From: Jacaranda mimosifolia
Lineage: Eukaryota; Streptophyta; Magnoliopsida; Lamiales; Bignoniaceae
NCBI GenBank assembly: GCA_018894105.1
Contig: CM032126.1
Span: 29,920,391 to 29,984,390 of the forward strand
Direction of reading: 5' to 3'
Length of the DNA stretch: 64,000 nt
Position 1 is the first letter of the stretch. Each line of letters opens with the position of its first letter. Below the pieces are notes generated by a model that worked only from the letters and a program-made list of their open reading frames with translations, did not search any database and was not told the origin of the DNA. Both the position numbers and the translations under genes were made by a program. This document shows positions 1 through 13,000 of this stretch, piece after piece.

Positions 1-425
1 AATTGCTGATAATTTCATGCAATTATAAGAAAACTAACTTTTCAATCTTTAACATTTTTTTTGCACTTATCATATATAGCTATCATCGTTTATTAGTTTG
101 AATTATTAGAGATACTCACTATTTCCTTTTCTATATTTTAAGTAGTAGAAAACTACTTTTTAATCACATCATGAAAGAATATTTGAAAACTCAAAATTCA
201 AAAATTAATGTAACCAGAAGATAAATATAATAATATTGATACTGCTAAGAAATAGAATTAGGATCCTCTTTGAAATTCAGCAAAATTAAGAGAATTTTTG
301 CTCTAGAACGAGTTTGCATAAATTCAGAGTTCCAAATTTCTGTACAAGTGATTTTTCGTGTCCCTCTTGATTTTGAAAATTGGTATTTATAGTGATAGTG
401 AGTTTGGTGGACTTCAACCCACTAA
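1..425. other. AT-rich intergenic DNA
   Basis: No gene, RNA or clear repeat is visible. The only long open frame in this part (358-540) runs into the adjacent MITE and has no recognisable product. Confidence 0.6.
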
Positions 426-908
426 TGGCTCGTTTGTTTTCATTTTCAAACCCCATTTTCATTTTCTCCTCAAAATGAAAATAAAAAAACTATCAACTTT
501 TACACCATTTTTTCATACATTTTCATTCTCAAAACATTAGTTTTTACATTCTCTATCCATTTTCATACCTTTTTTAACCCCTATTATTACATATCTCTAC
601 TTTTTACATTTCCGATACTTCTCAAACAACATTTACCACAAAAATATTATAAATTCAAATTATAATATTATTTTTTCAAATAATTACGCATCACATCATC
701 AATTCAAATTTAAAAACTTTCTTCCTTTTAATACAAAAAACACCCAACATCCAAATATATTTCATTTTCACAACTATATAAACCTATAATTTTAAACAAC
801 ACATCCAAACACAACTCATTTTCAAAAACACATTTTCTAACTAACTTTTTACCATGCATTTTCACTAGACAATGAAAATGGCTCCGGAAAATGAAACCAA
901 ACGGGCCG
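426..908. mobile_element. Tourist-like MITE (PIF/Harbinger type)
   Basis: The ends are inverted repeats. The left end reads GGCTCGTTTGTTTTCATTTT from 427 and the right end, reverse-complemented, reads GGCCCGTTTGGTTTCATTTT from 907 (two mismatches). A TAA triplet flanks both sides (423-425 and 909-911). A TWA duplication and a GGC-CGTTTG terminus are usual for PIF/Harbinger-derived MITEs. The interior is AT-rich with no coding capacity, so mobility would need a transposase from elsewhere. Confidence 0.75.
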
Positions 909-1349
909 TAAGTTTTGGGTGCCCATCTTAGTATGCTTAATTAATTGGACTCCCTACCCTTTTACTTTACTTGTTATTTATTTAATTGTATTCTTTTATT
1001 TAATTTTTACTTTTTTACTTTTACAGTCTTAATTTATCATATCAAATATACAAATATAGCAAGATTAGAATTTAAACAAATATAACTTTTAAATTAGTTT
1101 ATTTAAACAAAAAATTTGAATTTTTAAATAAAAACAAATTACTCTACATTTAGTTGAACTTAAGAAAAAAAATAAATTATCTTATTTACGTGACAAAATA
1201 AAACTCAATAAGACTTTTCATATATACATATATGGAACACTTATTTAAGTGACTCAATATTTTTGTTGGATTATAAATAAATCAGACAATATTTTATACA
1301 CCATAACTAAATAGGCAATAATTAGGTGACAAACATACCAAGGTAGGTT
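909..1349. other. AT-rich intergenic DNA
   Basis: No supported feature. Low-complexity A/T sequence with stops in all frames. Confidence 0.5.
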
Positions 1350-1713
1350 GCCTAAAATACCCTTATTTTCTTTTTAAATCTTTATATTTGTATAAAATAA
1401 CTATCAAGTTGCTACTACCCCAACTAATAGTCCCATGAAGATTATGCATGGTTATATATATTTTTATATCTTTGCAACTTTTTTTTCTTTCTCTTCATAG
1501 TTATAGCTTTTTCATGCAAGTATGATTTCTCTCATCTAATATTTTTACTATTATCAACAATTTTTTTCAAAGCCATACGAATGAGTTTTTCTCCTAATTA
1601 ATTGATTTTTTATTGTAATAATTATTTTTTAAGTTATTTGATTTTTAAAGTTGTATATGATTAATTTTCACTTTTATTTAATGCACACGCATTAAATGTA
1701 CACTTTCTGCTAG
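1350..1713 (+). mobile_element. Helitron-like element, 3' end defined
   Basis: The sequence from about 1430 to 1713 is similar to the better-preserved Helitron at 47285-47697. Shared blocks include the 'atagtcccat' stretch, the 'tgatttctc' block and the terminal region. It ends in a short hairpin (TGCACACG...TGTACA at about 1682-1703) followed by CTAG at 1710-1713, as Helitron 3' ends do. The 5' end is not clear and the start given is approximate. Confidence 0.5.
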
Positions 1714-2940
1714 ATTAGCAGTAGTAATAAATACACAAAATACACAATAAATACATAAAATTTCCATTACTGCAAGGGTAGAGTTGGCATTACTCATTAC
1801 TATCACTGACCAACTTCAAATAGAATAACATTAACAAATTCTATATTATATGTATATAACGTATACATACACGTCCATGTGCCTACATATACACATACAC
1901 GTCTACATACATCTTAGCCTCTCAATGTACTTCAATATCTTCCCAGGCAATGTACTATAGAAATAACTCCACAACAATTATAATAATAAGTAAATAAATA
2001 AATAGCAAAATTAAATGACACTTTGCCCTCTCAGTTGTACCAATTTGTTCTTTCACACAATGAAATTATATATATTGCCCCCTTTCAATTAAGAAAACAC
2101 TGCCATTATTTGCCAATTTAAACCTCTTTCCTTAAAAAAATTGAGAAAATGTTGAAATTCTTTTTAGATTTAATAGTATATAATAATTCATTTGAATTAA
2201 AACAATTAGAAACTTTCTATATTTGGATTAATACTTACATATGATTTAAAAATTATTTTTATTTAATAAATTATTTTTATTTTTTAATAGTCATAGATAA
2301 TCGTCCAGTAATTAATATTCATAAAGTAAATGTGAGTAAGATCAATATTTGAAAATATGAAAGTAGTTTGATAAGAGTTGTCTTAAATCTATATAACAAG
2401 AATATGATCTTTCAGCATCATATAGGAATTTTCAACTTTTCAAAGATTTTTTTTAGTAAACGTCCGCAATAAAATAGTCATTTGACCCTTTTTTTTAAGG
2501 ATACACACAGTCTCCAAAAATTACGAAATTAGGTTGATCAATTTTTTTAAAAAGTTGCTTAATATTTCAAGGTATCGTATAAAATTTTCAATGAATTTAT
2601 CTTTTCCTGAATTTCCTTGAATATATTTATTATTTAAAAATTATGCATTATAATTAAGAAAAAAATTCAACTATATTATTTTTAGTTAGTAAAAATTTAT
2701 ATTTGTTGTCTATATTATTAAATTCAAATAAGCTTTTAAAATTTCAATATCTTAACTTCAATCTTTTTAGATATATTTTGATAAATATTTTCTTAGTTAA
2801 AAGGGGTAAAATGTATATTTTTGTAGTTTGAGGGAGTAAAGTGTATATGTATATAGTTGAGGAGTTAAAAAGTAAAATTCATAATAACAATAACTGAACA
2901 ATAATAATTACTCTTTATTAATAAGAAAAAAGAAAGCCAA
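1714..2940. other. AT-rich upstream region
   Basis: No gene or clear repeat. This is the distal upstream region of ATG11 and consists mostly of A/T tracts. Confidence 0.5.
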
Positions 2941-2950
2941 TGATGATATA

Positions 2951-2958
2951 TATAAATA
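2951..2958 (+). promoter_or_regulatory. ATG11: Candidate TATA box of ATG11
   Basis: TATAAATA lies within a longer TATATATAAATA run and is followed about 40 bases later by a change to CT-rich, leader-like sequence (from about 2990). It is the best TATA candidate upstream of the ATG11 start. The surroundings are generally AT-rich, so chance is possible. Confidence 0.35.
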
Positions 2959-2989
2959 TATTATTATAAAGCAATAAGGTAAAATTCTT

Positions 2990-4045
2990 TTTCTCTGTTC
3001 TTCAGAGACGTCTTCTACTTTTTCTTGGAGCAAAGATTACAAAGCGCACACAGCAAACAACAACAGCATCTGCAGCTTCCCAGCTCCTGTTTTTGCTGTT
3101 GGTTGCTTCCCTACGAAGCTTCTCTCTTTCTGATATGCAAAAATAATAGCACCAAGAAAAAGAAGAAGAAAAGTTTCACAATAATTTAATCAATCATTCA
3201 TCATCCGAAGGCACTCGCACCATTCTTTCACGAAAATAGATATGCATATAGGTACGCGTGTGTCCTGACACAAACGGAAACATAAAACACGCAGAAAAGA
3301 GAATAAAATCGAATTAGTTTCTTGTTGAAGCTCCCCCCCCCCCCCCGGGTATATTTTGGTTGAATTCTAATTCTCTCTGGGTATCTATATCTATAGCTTT
3401 TGTAGCTTAGATATGAAAGTTGTGTTTTCTAGGTTGTTGAATGGGTTGTTCCGAACCCGCTTTTAATTATTTCATTTTGTTTTTATGTGGTCTACTTTTG
3501 GTGTTTGGTTTTTTTTTTTCCATTGCTCGATTGCAGTGATGGATTAGAATTGTGAATAAAGTTGTGTTTTGCTGATAGCGCATTTGGTGGGTTGTCTTGG
3601 AATTTGTGCTTTTATATTTTTTGAAGGATTCTGCCGTTAGGCGGTGGCAATTGGAGTTTTTCTTTGGTTAAATATTTTGTGGGTTCTGCTGAATTCGGGG
3701 TAAGTTATCGATTTCTGAAATAATCTGGGGCTTATGTGAAGGATTTGATGGTGAAATCGAAGTTTAATTGTTGAATCGCTGGTGTTCTTAAGATAATTGG
3801 GGTTCTATTGGAGGATTTCATATTTGGTGTTATGATTTTTCTAATAGAATCTTCACTGGTTTCTGCTGGTTCTGCCATTTCCAGTTGTGGTCTCATTGAC
3901 CATAATAATTGGTGAATCTTTGTATCAACGGTATTTGTGTGGAAAAGGAAAGTTGAGTTTAGCCACAATTGTATCTGCAAAGTTGTCTGATCATTAGGTT
4001 ATTGCGGTGGAGGTTTATTGATTCTTTTCGGGGGGGGTCAAGAAA
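2990..4045 (+). other. ATG11: Probable ATG11 5' leader, possible leader intron
   Basis: CT-rich sequence resembling a plant 5' UTR starts near 2990. It contains a run of 14 C at 3333-3346, followed by a possible splice donor GG|GTATAT at 3349. A good acceptor (polypyrimidine tract, then TTGCAG) ends at 3536, so a leader intron of about 188 bases is possible. A short upstream ORF of 17 codons begins at 3413, inside that putative intron. This is inference without transcript data. Confidence 0.35.
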
Positions 4046-7000
4046 ATGAGCTCCAGTGCTTCAGAAGCTGTTGTTCAAATGGGAAAGCTTGTGGTTCATA
4101 TTGCTGAGAATGGGCACTCATATAAGCTTGACTGTAGTGAATATACTCTCGTTGAGGCTGTGCAGAACTACCTAGAATCAGCTTGTGGAATACCATTCAA
4201 TGATCAGCTTCTTTTATGCTTGGACATGAAACTGGAATCCCAGCGCCCCCTCTCGGCTTATAAACTCCCATCTGATGAGCAGGAAGTATTTTTGTTTAAT
4301 AAAGCAAGGATGCGGAATAATTCACCACATCCTGCACCAGAACAAGTTGAGATTATTGATTTTCCTGATCCCCCATCGCCATCCTCATCTGAAAAGCCTC
4401 ACCCTTTGGATGATGCTTCAGATCCAGCACTGAAGGCCTTACCTTCGTATGAGAGACAATTTAGATATCAGTTTAATTGTGGACATGCTATTTACAGTCG
4501 TACATTAGCAAAACTTAAGACATGCCAGAGGCTCTTGCAAGAGCAGAAGGTGCAAGAAAGGGCAATGGAGATTGCCAGGGGTAATTTAGATCATTACTAT
4601 AAGATGATTCACCAAAACTATGTGGATTTTATGAAATGCTATTCACAGCAGCATCATAGTCATAACAGCCTTCTGGCTACCTTTGGGAGGGATAAAGAGA
4701 TATTGAGATCTACAAAACTTCTACCATCCTTACAGAGTGATAATCGCAAGTGCTTGCTGGATTTTGTGAAGGAAGAGCATTTGCAGAAGATATGGGAGGA
4801 TTGCAGCAGTTCTCACAAGCAGTTTGAGAACAAAGTTTCAGAATTTCAACTGGAGTTTGGAGATCTAAAGAGAAACACAGAACATCTATTTTCTGGCGAA
4901 GCTTCATGTCTTATCAGAGACTTGGAGTTGTCAATAAAAGAACACCAGCAGTATATCAATGAGCAAAAGAGCATAATGCAGACTTTAAGGTCTCTTTCCT
5001 ACTATTTGTCGTCTTGTATTGATCCAGTTTTACGTTTCTAACTTTCTATTGATTATTTGTTTTAGTACAGCATTTTTCATATGACAGCTGCTTTCATGAT
5101 AATGTTGGCATGTGATTTTACATGTAGCAATTTATTAATAATGGTAGAACATTCCTTTTGTGCGCTTAATGACAACGATCCAACCGCTCCCTTGCTTTAT
5201 GCTTTCAGTTTGTCCTTCATAACCTACCATTAGCTGATACGTCACATATTTTTTGTATGATTAGGTACCGCTCTCTTGATTTGTTCTCTTGAGAGCGCTG
5301 TCGAGGAGATATCTTTATGATGTATGACAAATGATCTCATCTAGAACCACTGTGACAACCCTACTAATATATTTTTTGGAGTTGTCGGGAATTGTTCTGA
5401 CTTGGTATTTTAATAAATGTTGACCTTACACTGACAACAATGCTGATTTTTCTGTTCTAATCCCACTTGAGTGCAAGCAAAAGTGGAAAATAGACTTTGG
5501 GGTGATGTTTTTTTCAAGTGTGATCCAGTCTTGTTTGACCTTTTGCTTTCTGCTTTTGTGGAAAACATTGAATAACTGTTTTCAAGTAAAATAGACATGC
5601 TTTCATTGAGCAGGATCCAGGATGCTGTATTGACGTTTCCATGGTTTTTTTTTTTTTATGCCTAAACAGGGAAGACACTTTAGGAAAATTATGTGGAAAA
5701 AAATAGTAGCATTTAAGGTTGTGAAAAATGTGTTTGACTATTATAAATATCGAAAAGGTCAAAGAAGGGATGCAGATTTTGGCATCAGTCAAAGTTTTCT
5801 TTTACATCAAACTGCATGAGATTTTCTGGGAAATGCAAAGAACTGCAAAGTGGGTTTTCTATATAATAGATGTGATGCACAAGCTTTGTCTTGATCTTTC
5901 TTAGTTTCAAGGAATATTTTGTGTAGGTGCAATTGATTTATGTATACCAATTTCAGGCTTTAATTATTATGTGTCATAGTTGTCGAAGTTGCTTGCCTAG
6001 GTTCTTGCCCAAGAACAGCAGTGCCTGGGGTAACTGGTATTGTACTTAATAGGCATGGTAATACTTCACAAAGATTGAGAGGGAAAGGAAAGGAGTTATC
6101 CACATGGTTGAGAGAATTGGAAATCTGATATTGGAGAGGAAGTTCAAAGACTTCTGGTTATTGCAATCATTATATAGTGAGTGTGGTGTAGAGGAGGAGC
6201 AAGAGCCATTTCCAGCTTGCCTAGGTTTCATTGAAAACAATGATAAGGATGTTATGCGCTCCCCATCCTATGCTTTGGCTTTGTTTGTATCATAGTTATC
6301 AAAGGCGAGTGCCTGGCTCGCCTCAGGCGCCCAGGCGAGCCAGGCGCTGCCTTGGCGCCTCAAATATGTGAGGCCAGGCGCCTGCCACAAGGTGCCCCAA
6401 GGCGGGCGCCTCGCACGCCTCGCCTCAATAAAAAAGGCGCGCCTCGCCCTAAAATTGAGAAAATAAAGAAACAAAAACTTAAAAAAGGAAAGAAAACAAA
6501 GGAGGCCATTTGCCATGGTTGCCGCCACAATCTCCGCCGATTGAACCGCCAATGGCGGCGTCTCTAAGTTGCCACTTCTTTTTGTCCTTTTTTTTTTTTT
6601 TTTTGGTTTCTTTAAGTTTGATGTTTAAGTGATCTTCTTTTATCTCGAAGCATTGATATAACTACAATTTACTAGAAGAGTATTGAATAGCCTATACTAT
6701 TTCCTATAACTCTATTGTTCCCAAGGCCATACTAATTGCTTGAATGACTACTATTTTCAAGACTTTATTAATTCTTATCAGTTTTTTATGTTAACTGACT
6801 ACTACTTCTAATAGTATCTAATAATTACTTTTATCATTTCCAACAACATTAACTAATACATAGCCTAGACTTGCTTTCTATTTTGCTTTTTTTTTTTTTT
6901 TTTTTTTTTTTTTCTAACTCTGCTATTTTTCTTCCTCTTCCTTCTTCTAAGTTTTACTATTTTTTGTAATTTATATGTAACATGTTTTTGTAATTTTTGT

Positions 7001-10000
7001 ATTATATATATATATTTATATAATAACCTCGTTCGCCTTTTGGTCGCCTGCCTCTCGCCTTAAAAATGGGGCTCTCGCCCGCCTCACGCCTTTCATAACT
7101 ATGGTTTGGATGTGAATTGGGCCATTCTCCCAAATTTTTTTGGGAGAATGGATTTTGGGAAGTGGGGTTGGGGAATATGATGGTTGTTTGTTTGTGGTTT
7201 GGGAGGTAGGTGAAGAATGAATTGAGAGAAAATGGATTGTTCGTTTGTGTTTTTTTTTTTTTTTGTTGGGGGGGGGGAGATGCCACATCAATGACTTTTT
7301 TGTTGGGTTTGCAGGGTGAAATGAGTATTTTAAAATTATTCATATATGTGTATATATAGATTGTATGAGTGGTAGTATGTGTATATATTTGTAATAACGA
7401 AACAATTGATTGAAACTTTGGGGAATGTGTTTAGAGTGTGAATAGTGGGGATTTTGGGGATATATTTTGTATTGGGAGTGGGATTAGGGAATGTGTAGTG
7501 TTTGTTTGTTTAAGTTTTGGGAGTTGGAAAATGAATTGGGAGTTTGTAAATAAACAAGCCCTTTGCTTCTTGAGTATTAGTATCAAAAACAAGTTTTGAG
7601 CCCCGTTTCTGGATAATCCTTGTCATCTTTTTGGTATTTGTAACTTTGTAACTGTATTTGATTGCCTTGATGGGTATACTATTTACAATGTGTGAAAAAT
7701 GCAAACTTTTGGTCATATGAACCTTAAGATGCAAAAATATGAAAACACATTTGTTGCAAGTTTTTGGGTTACAGTATAATGTGGATCCTCTTCTAAGATC
7801 AATTTTGAGATCTTAGTAAATATCTGAATATGTATTAGAGGAAAGGAAAGAGAAGAAAATTTGTAGTTATTGTTGTGACAAGTATGGTTGTCATTATGGA
7901 CAAATATTGACAGAAATAGGAAATTCTTTTAAAATGTGGGAAGGTTTGGGTCTATTTCTGGTGTTTGGAGAGCAAAATTTTGGGAAATCAGAAATGCATT
8001 TCTAGATGTTATACTGGGGAATGAAAATATGTTTGGATGAGTTGTTGGAAATAATTGATGTGATATATTTTCTGGAAAATGTGGTTGCAAAGGATTTTGT
8101 GTTTTTAATGATGTCACGGCAAACTTTAATAAGATTATATAATTAGTATATTAAGATAGTGATTGAAAGATATGTATTTGTGTTAATAGAATCATTGGAA
8201 GATATAATTAAATGCTATTTATTTTTGTAAAGCTTGAGATATATAAAATGTAATGGAGTAATGATTGGAATGTATATGAATATGAGAGAAGGGCTTGGGA
8301 ATGAAATTTATTTTGGGTGGATGTTTTGAAGGGATGAAACCCAAAATGCAATTGCCAAATGCATTATAATCTCCTGGTTATCAAAACGCAAGCCTGAAAA
8401 TGACACAGTGTGTAACTTTCTGGTTCCTGACTTTGAAAATGAACAGGCTGCCAAATGTTACTGACAATTTCTCAACATTCAAAAACATGTTTTTCTGATT
8501 CTACATGGGCACCCATATGTATCCTTATCTATCATTGTTGCTTTGGCTTGACGCATAAAGTTCTCTTGATGCTTGTTCTAAGTACGTTGCTTTTGAGGCT
8601 ATTCTCTTTGTTTGCATCCCATGTTGTGCATTTTCCCTTTCTCTGCAGTTTGCTTGATAAGTGATTATCTTGTGAAACTAAAATGTCTGTCAATGCAGGA
8701 AAGATGTAAGTACTGTAAAGAAGCTTGTGGATGACTGTCTTTCCTGCCCCATGTCATCTTCACTGCGTCCTCATGATGCTGTTTCAGCCTTGGGTCCAAT
8801 GTACGATAACCATGACAAAAGTTACCTTCCGAGGATGCAGGAATGTGACTGCGCAATTTCCAAATTGCTTGATTCCTGCAGGAGTAAAAAGAATGAGATG
8901 AATATCTTGGTGCACAATTATATGAAAAAGATCGCATATATTCAATATACCATTAAAGATGTGCGATACAAGTTTTCTGTATTCCAGGAGGCTTTGCAGA
9001 ATCAAAATGGTCAGTTTGAGCTATTAAAAGTGGTACGTGGGACTGGTCTTGCATACAGGGCATGCCTTGCAGAAGTGGTGAGAAGAAAAGCAGCATTGAA
9101 GATCTACATGGGCAAGGCGGGACAATTGGCTGAAAAACTTGCCACAGAGAGGGATGCAGAAGTTAGGAGACGCGAGGAATTCTTTAAAGTACATGGTACT
9201 TATATTCCTTCAGATATTCTAATATCCACGGGATTGAATGACACCCCAAATCCTTGTGATGTCAGTGTGGCTCCTTTTGACTGTAATTTGCTTGACATAG
9301 ACCTTTCAGATTTAGAACGTTATGCGCCTGAATCATTGTTAGGATTTTCTTCAAAGAGGGAGAAGCATGGGACTTTGAGGAGTTCATTATCCATGCCTGA
9401 CAATGGTTCTCAGTCAGCTGAAGTAGAAGGGATGCTGGACTCTGAGAAGTACGATTTCCAGGAGGTACTTGAGGGATCAGAGTTGGTGGAGATTGCTGGT
9501 ACTAGCAAGGTGGAAGTCGAGAATGCAAAATTGAAAGCTGAACTTGCTTCTAAAATTGCCTTCATATGTTCCATGTGTGCTCAGTTTGATCATGAATCAC
9601 TTGATGATAGTAAATTAGATAGTTTGCTGAAAAATGCAGCAGAGAAGACTTCTGAAGCTTTACATCTGAAAGAGGAGTATGAAAAATACCTACAATCAAT
9701 GCTAAAGGTGAAGCAGATGCAGTGTGAATCTTATGAGAAACGGATTCAGGAATTGGAGCAAAGGTTGTCCGATCAGTATATGAGAGGACGTAAGCTTTCA
9801 GCTGATGAGGATGTAACTAACTTTGTGGTTTCAGCTACAAAGACTGATTATAATAATTCAGAAGTGTCAGCAGTTGGAGAAATTCACATGCACCATGCAA
9901 TGGAGGAGGTCTCTTGTGCATCTAGCTCGTTAAAATCTGGGATTCTCCCTGAACATGATAAGGCACAAGATGGATTGGATGATAATATGACAGATTCCTC

Positions 10001-13000
10001 TATTATGCTAAATCCTCAGTTGGATTCATCAATGCTAGATCTACAGCGTGATAAAGGGCATCTTTGCGATAAGAAGGAAACACCATTATCAGAGGGGGGC
10101 ATGGCTCTTGGCCCGATTTGTATGGCTGTTAGTATGTCGCAGCCAGCAGATATTCTCTCCTGTGGAACAGCTTTACCAGGTTTGGATGCAAAAGTAAGAG
10201 ATACCCTTGTGCTGGAACTGCAAGATGCACTAGCAGAGAAATCGAATCAATTAGACAATGCAAAAACACAGGTCCAAGCATTAACTGATAAGGTTTCCAA
10301 GATTGAAAGGGAGTTGGAGATCAATCAGAAGCTACTTCATGAATCTCAGGTATTATTAACTAGAATGTGATCAATTCTTTGTTTTCTGGGTGACAGGGGA
10401 ACTGGGGTTGAAGGAAGTTCTGTGAGATTCTATGCTATTAATTGTGATACTCTATAGAACTTTCCTCCTCTCATTTTCAGGCTTCTGGACATAATTTTCC
10501 TATTTGTTCAATTGTAGACATGTTGAACGAAAATGGGCATGATTTCTTGGCCTTCGCTAGCTTTTGGCTGTGAACAGTAAAAAAAAAAAATAATCAGATT
10601 TTATAATCTAAGCTATTCACCCAGAAGGCAGTCAATGGCCACAACTGATTTCACTTTCATCTTACTGGTTGCTGAGTTAAGACCTTAGTCTTGTGTGGGT
10701 GTTTTGGCAATAGACACCTGGAAGTATGTTGAAGAGGAGATTTTCAATAGAGAAGGATTCTTCCACTCGGCTCTTCGTTGTCTCCTTTAACATTAGAACA
10801 TATAGCTAGTTTGTGCGATTACCAGGATGGTAAATGGTCGAAGAAATTTCTAGTGCACAACTTTTACTTAACTAAAGAAAATTACTTAGAAAGCTGGGTA
10901 CTCCTGTAGACAGAGTTTAAAAAAAGAAAAGTTGGTAATTTCATCTCTTTGGCAGGTCATGATGTCTTGAGTATACGATGAAACTATATTCACGGAATTG
11001 TGCATAAGGTGTATCTACAAGACCAAATAAGACTGATCATCACTGTGAAAACAAACAACGCTATGAAACTCCCAATTCAGAAGGGCAAATTCAAGAACAT
11101 TTATCATATGGAAGTTTGTTTTATCTGGCAATGCCATGACATCAGTTAGATATTGTTAACATGTGTTGAGTTTATAGCTTACCATTCCTTTACATCTACT
11201 TCATTTTGGCATAATGGAGGGTTAATGTGGGCTTCCTTGAAATTTTTAATCCAAGGAATGGGAATTCTGATCTTCCCTAGACTATACTTGAAAGAGTACA
11301 TTTTTCAGATTGTTGATTCGAGAATGATTGGGAGTGGTGGAGCTTCTAAAACTTTGAGGTGTCTCTTTGCCTTGTGGCCTTTTGCTTCTGGCTGACAATG
11401 GTGCATTAAATGATTTGAACAAAAAGGGTAAAATAGTGGGTGGAGGGATTTAAATTTAAGAATTGTTACGTTATTCAAACATTGCCAGTCATGCAAATAC
11501 TTGCTTCTTAGCTGACATATGAGTAGACTTTTATGCGCACCCCCCCCCCCCCACCCAACCAAAAAAAAAAAAAAAGGAAGAAGAAGAAGAAGAAGAAGTC
11601 TAGGTTTGGGATAAAATGTTGATGATGAATTTTGCTTGAATGATATGAATTAGGATAGAAAAGCTTGTTACCTAGAGAAGGTTTAGCTTGTTCTCTGTTA
11701 AAATGACCAATGAAGGAGTTTCCTTTCGAAGTTGTACTTTGCTGGAATGACAACCTGACCTGTGGTAAGGGAATTTATTTCAAGGACTCCTGTTGCCTGA
11801 AAACTGCTGAATCTATGTTACGTTTCTATGTCAACAAGAAATCTTTCTAGGGGTGGTCTAGACTAGGTATGGTTTTGTGGTGTGACGAATCTTCCTTCAG
11901 AAATATAGTGAAGGGGGGTTGTATACTTAGAAACAAGTTTGGTTGCTGGCATGTACTAATAATGTTTGCTTTCTTTATTGAATTTCTATGTATAAAATTG
12001 TAAAATGTGTCAGGTAGTCAGACTGTCCTGTTTGTTTAACTGCAGATGAACTGTGCTCATTTAGAGAATTGTCTGCATGAGGCAAGAGAGGAAGCCCAGA
12101 CACATCTTTGTGCAGCTGATCGTAAAGCCTCAGAGTATAACGCACTGCGTATCTCTGCCGTCAAAATCCATGGTCTCTTTGAAAGACTGAGAAGCTGTGT
12201 TTCATTGGCTGGGGTGGCTGTTTTTGCCGACTCTTTACGTGCTTTAGCAAGGTAACACTAATGTTTTACCCTTTCCCGTTTGATTTATGTTTACATAGAT
12301 TGCTTTGAGTATGTTAATTTTATCCACTATTGAGCAATGTCCTAGCTTGTGCCATAAGTATACTTAGTCTACTTCTTTGTATGTGCGGATTAGCTTCAAT
12401 GGGTGGCCACTGCTATAGGATGTTTCTGAATTAAAACTTTATTTGATTTCTATCTTGTGACAGTTAGTAATTGTTTATGCTGCCAAGAGACGGAGGGAAA
12501 ATTTTTGGATAAGATTTTATAGGAATTTGCACAATAATGCAACTTTGAATAGGAAAAGGACACTATCATCAACCTTCATGGCTCTGACTCCCTATACTTC
12601 GACATCACCTACTGCTTGACCTTTTCCTCGTTGGACCAACTTTAGGCAAAGAACAGAATTGTTAACTTTGTGTCAGAAAGTACTTGCGTGATTTCATATT
12701 GTGCACCTCTATTGTTTTGTCTATTCTATTTTGTTGACTTTAATCTCTGATAAAAATTCCATACAAGTAAAATTTTCTTTATTCATTACATGGTACTAAA
12801 CAAATTCACTGTGGGATGACAAAATCTGTTCAAAGTACCCATAAGAGGAATTGGGAAAAGAAAAAAAAAACAATAATATTCATTTTATTCAGCCGGAGGT
12901 GAAACTTTTAGTTTTTATAGAAGTGCTAGGGAAGGTAGACTGGCCAAAAGAGTGACTTTTTCAACAATTTTTTAGTGAAGAAAAATCCACACCCCCCCCC

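Noticed and set aside
6268..6567. ORFs on both strands in the GC-rich intron block
   Set aside because: Arg/Ala/Pro-rich translations come from the GGCGCC motif array of the hAT-like element.
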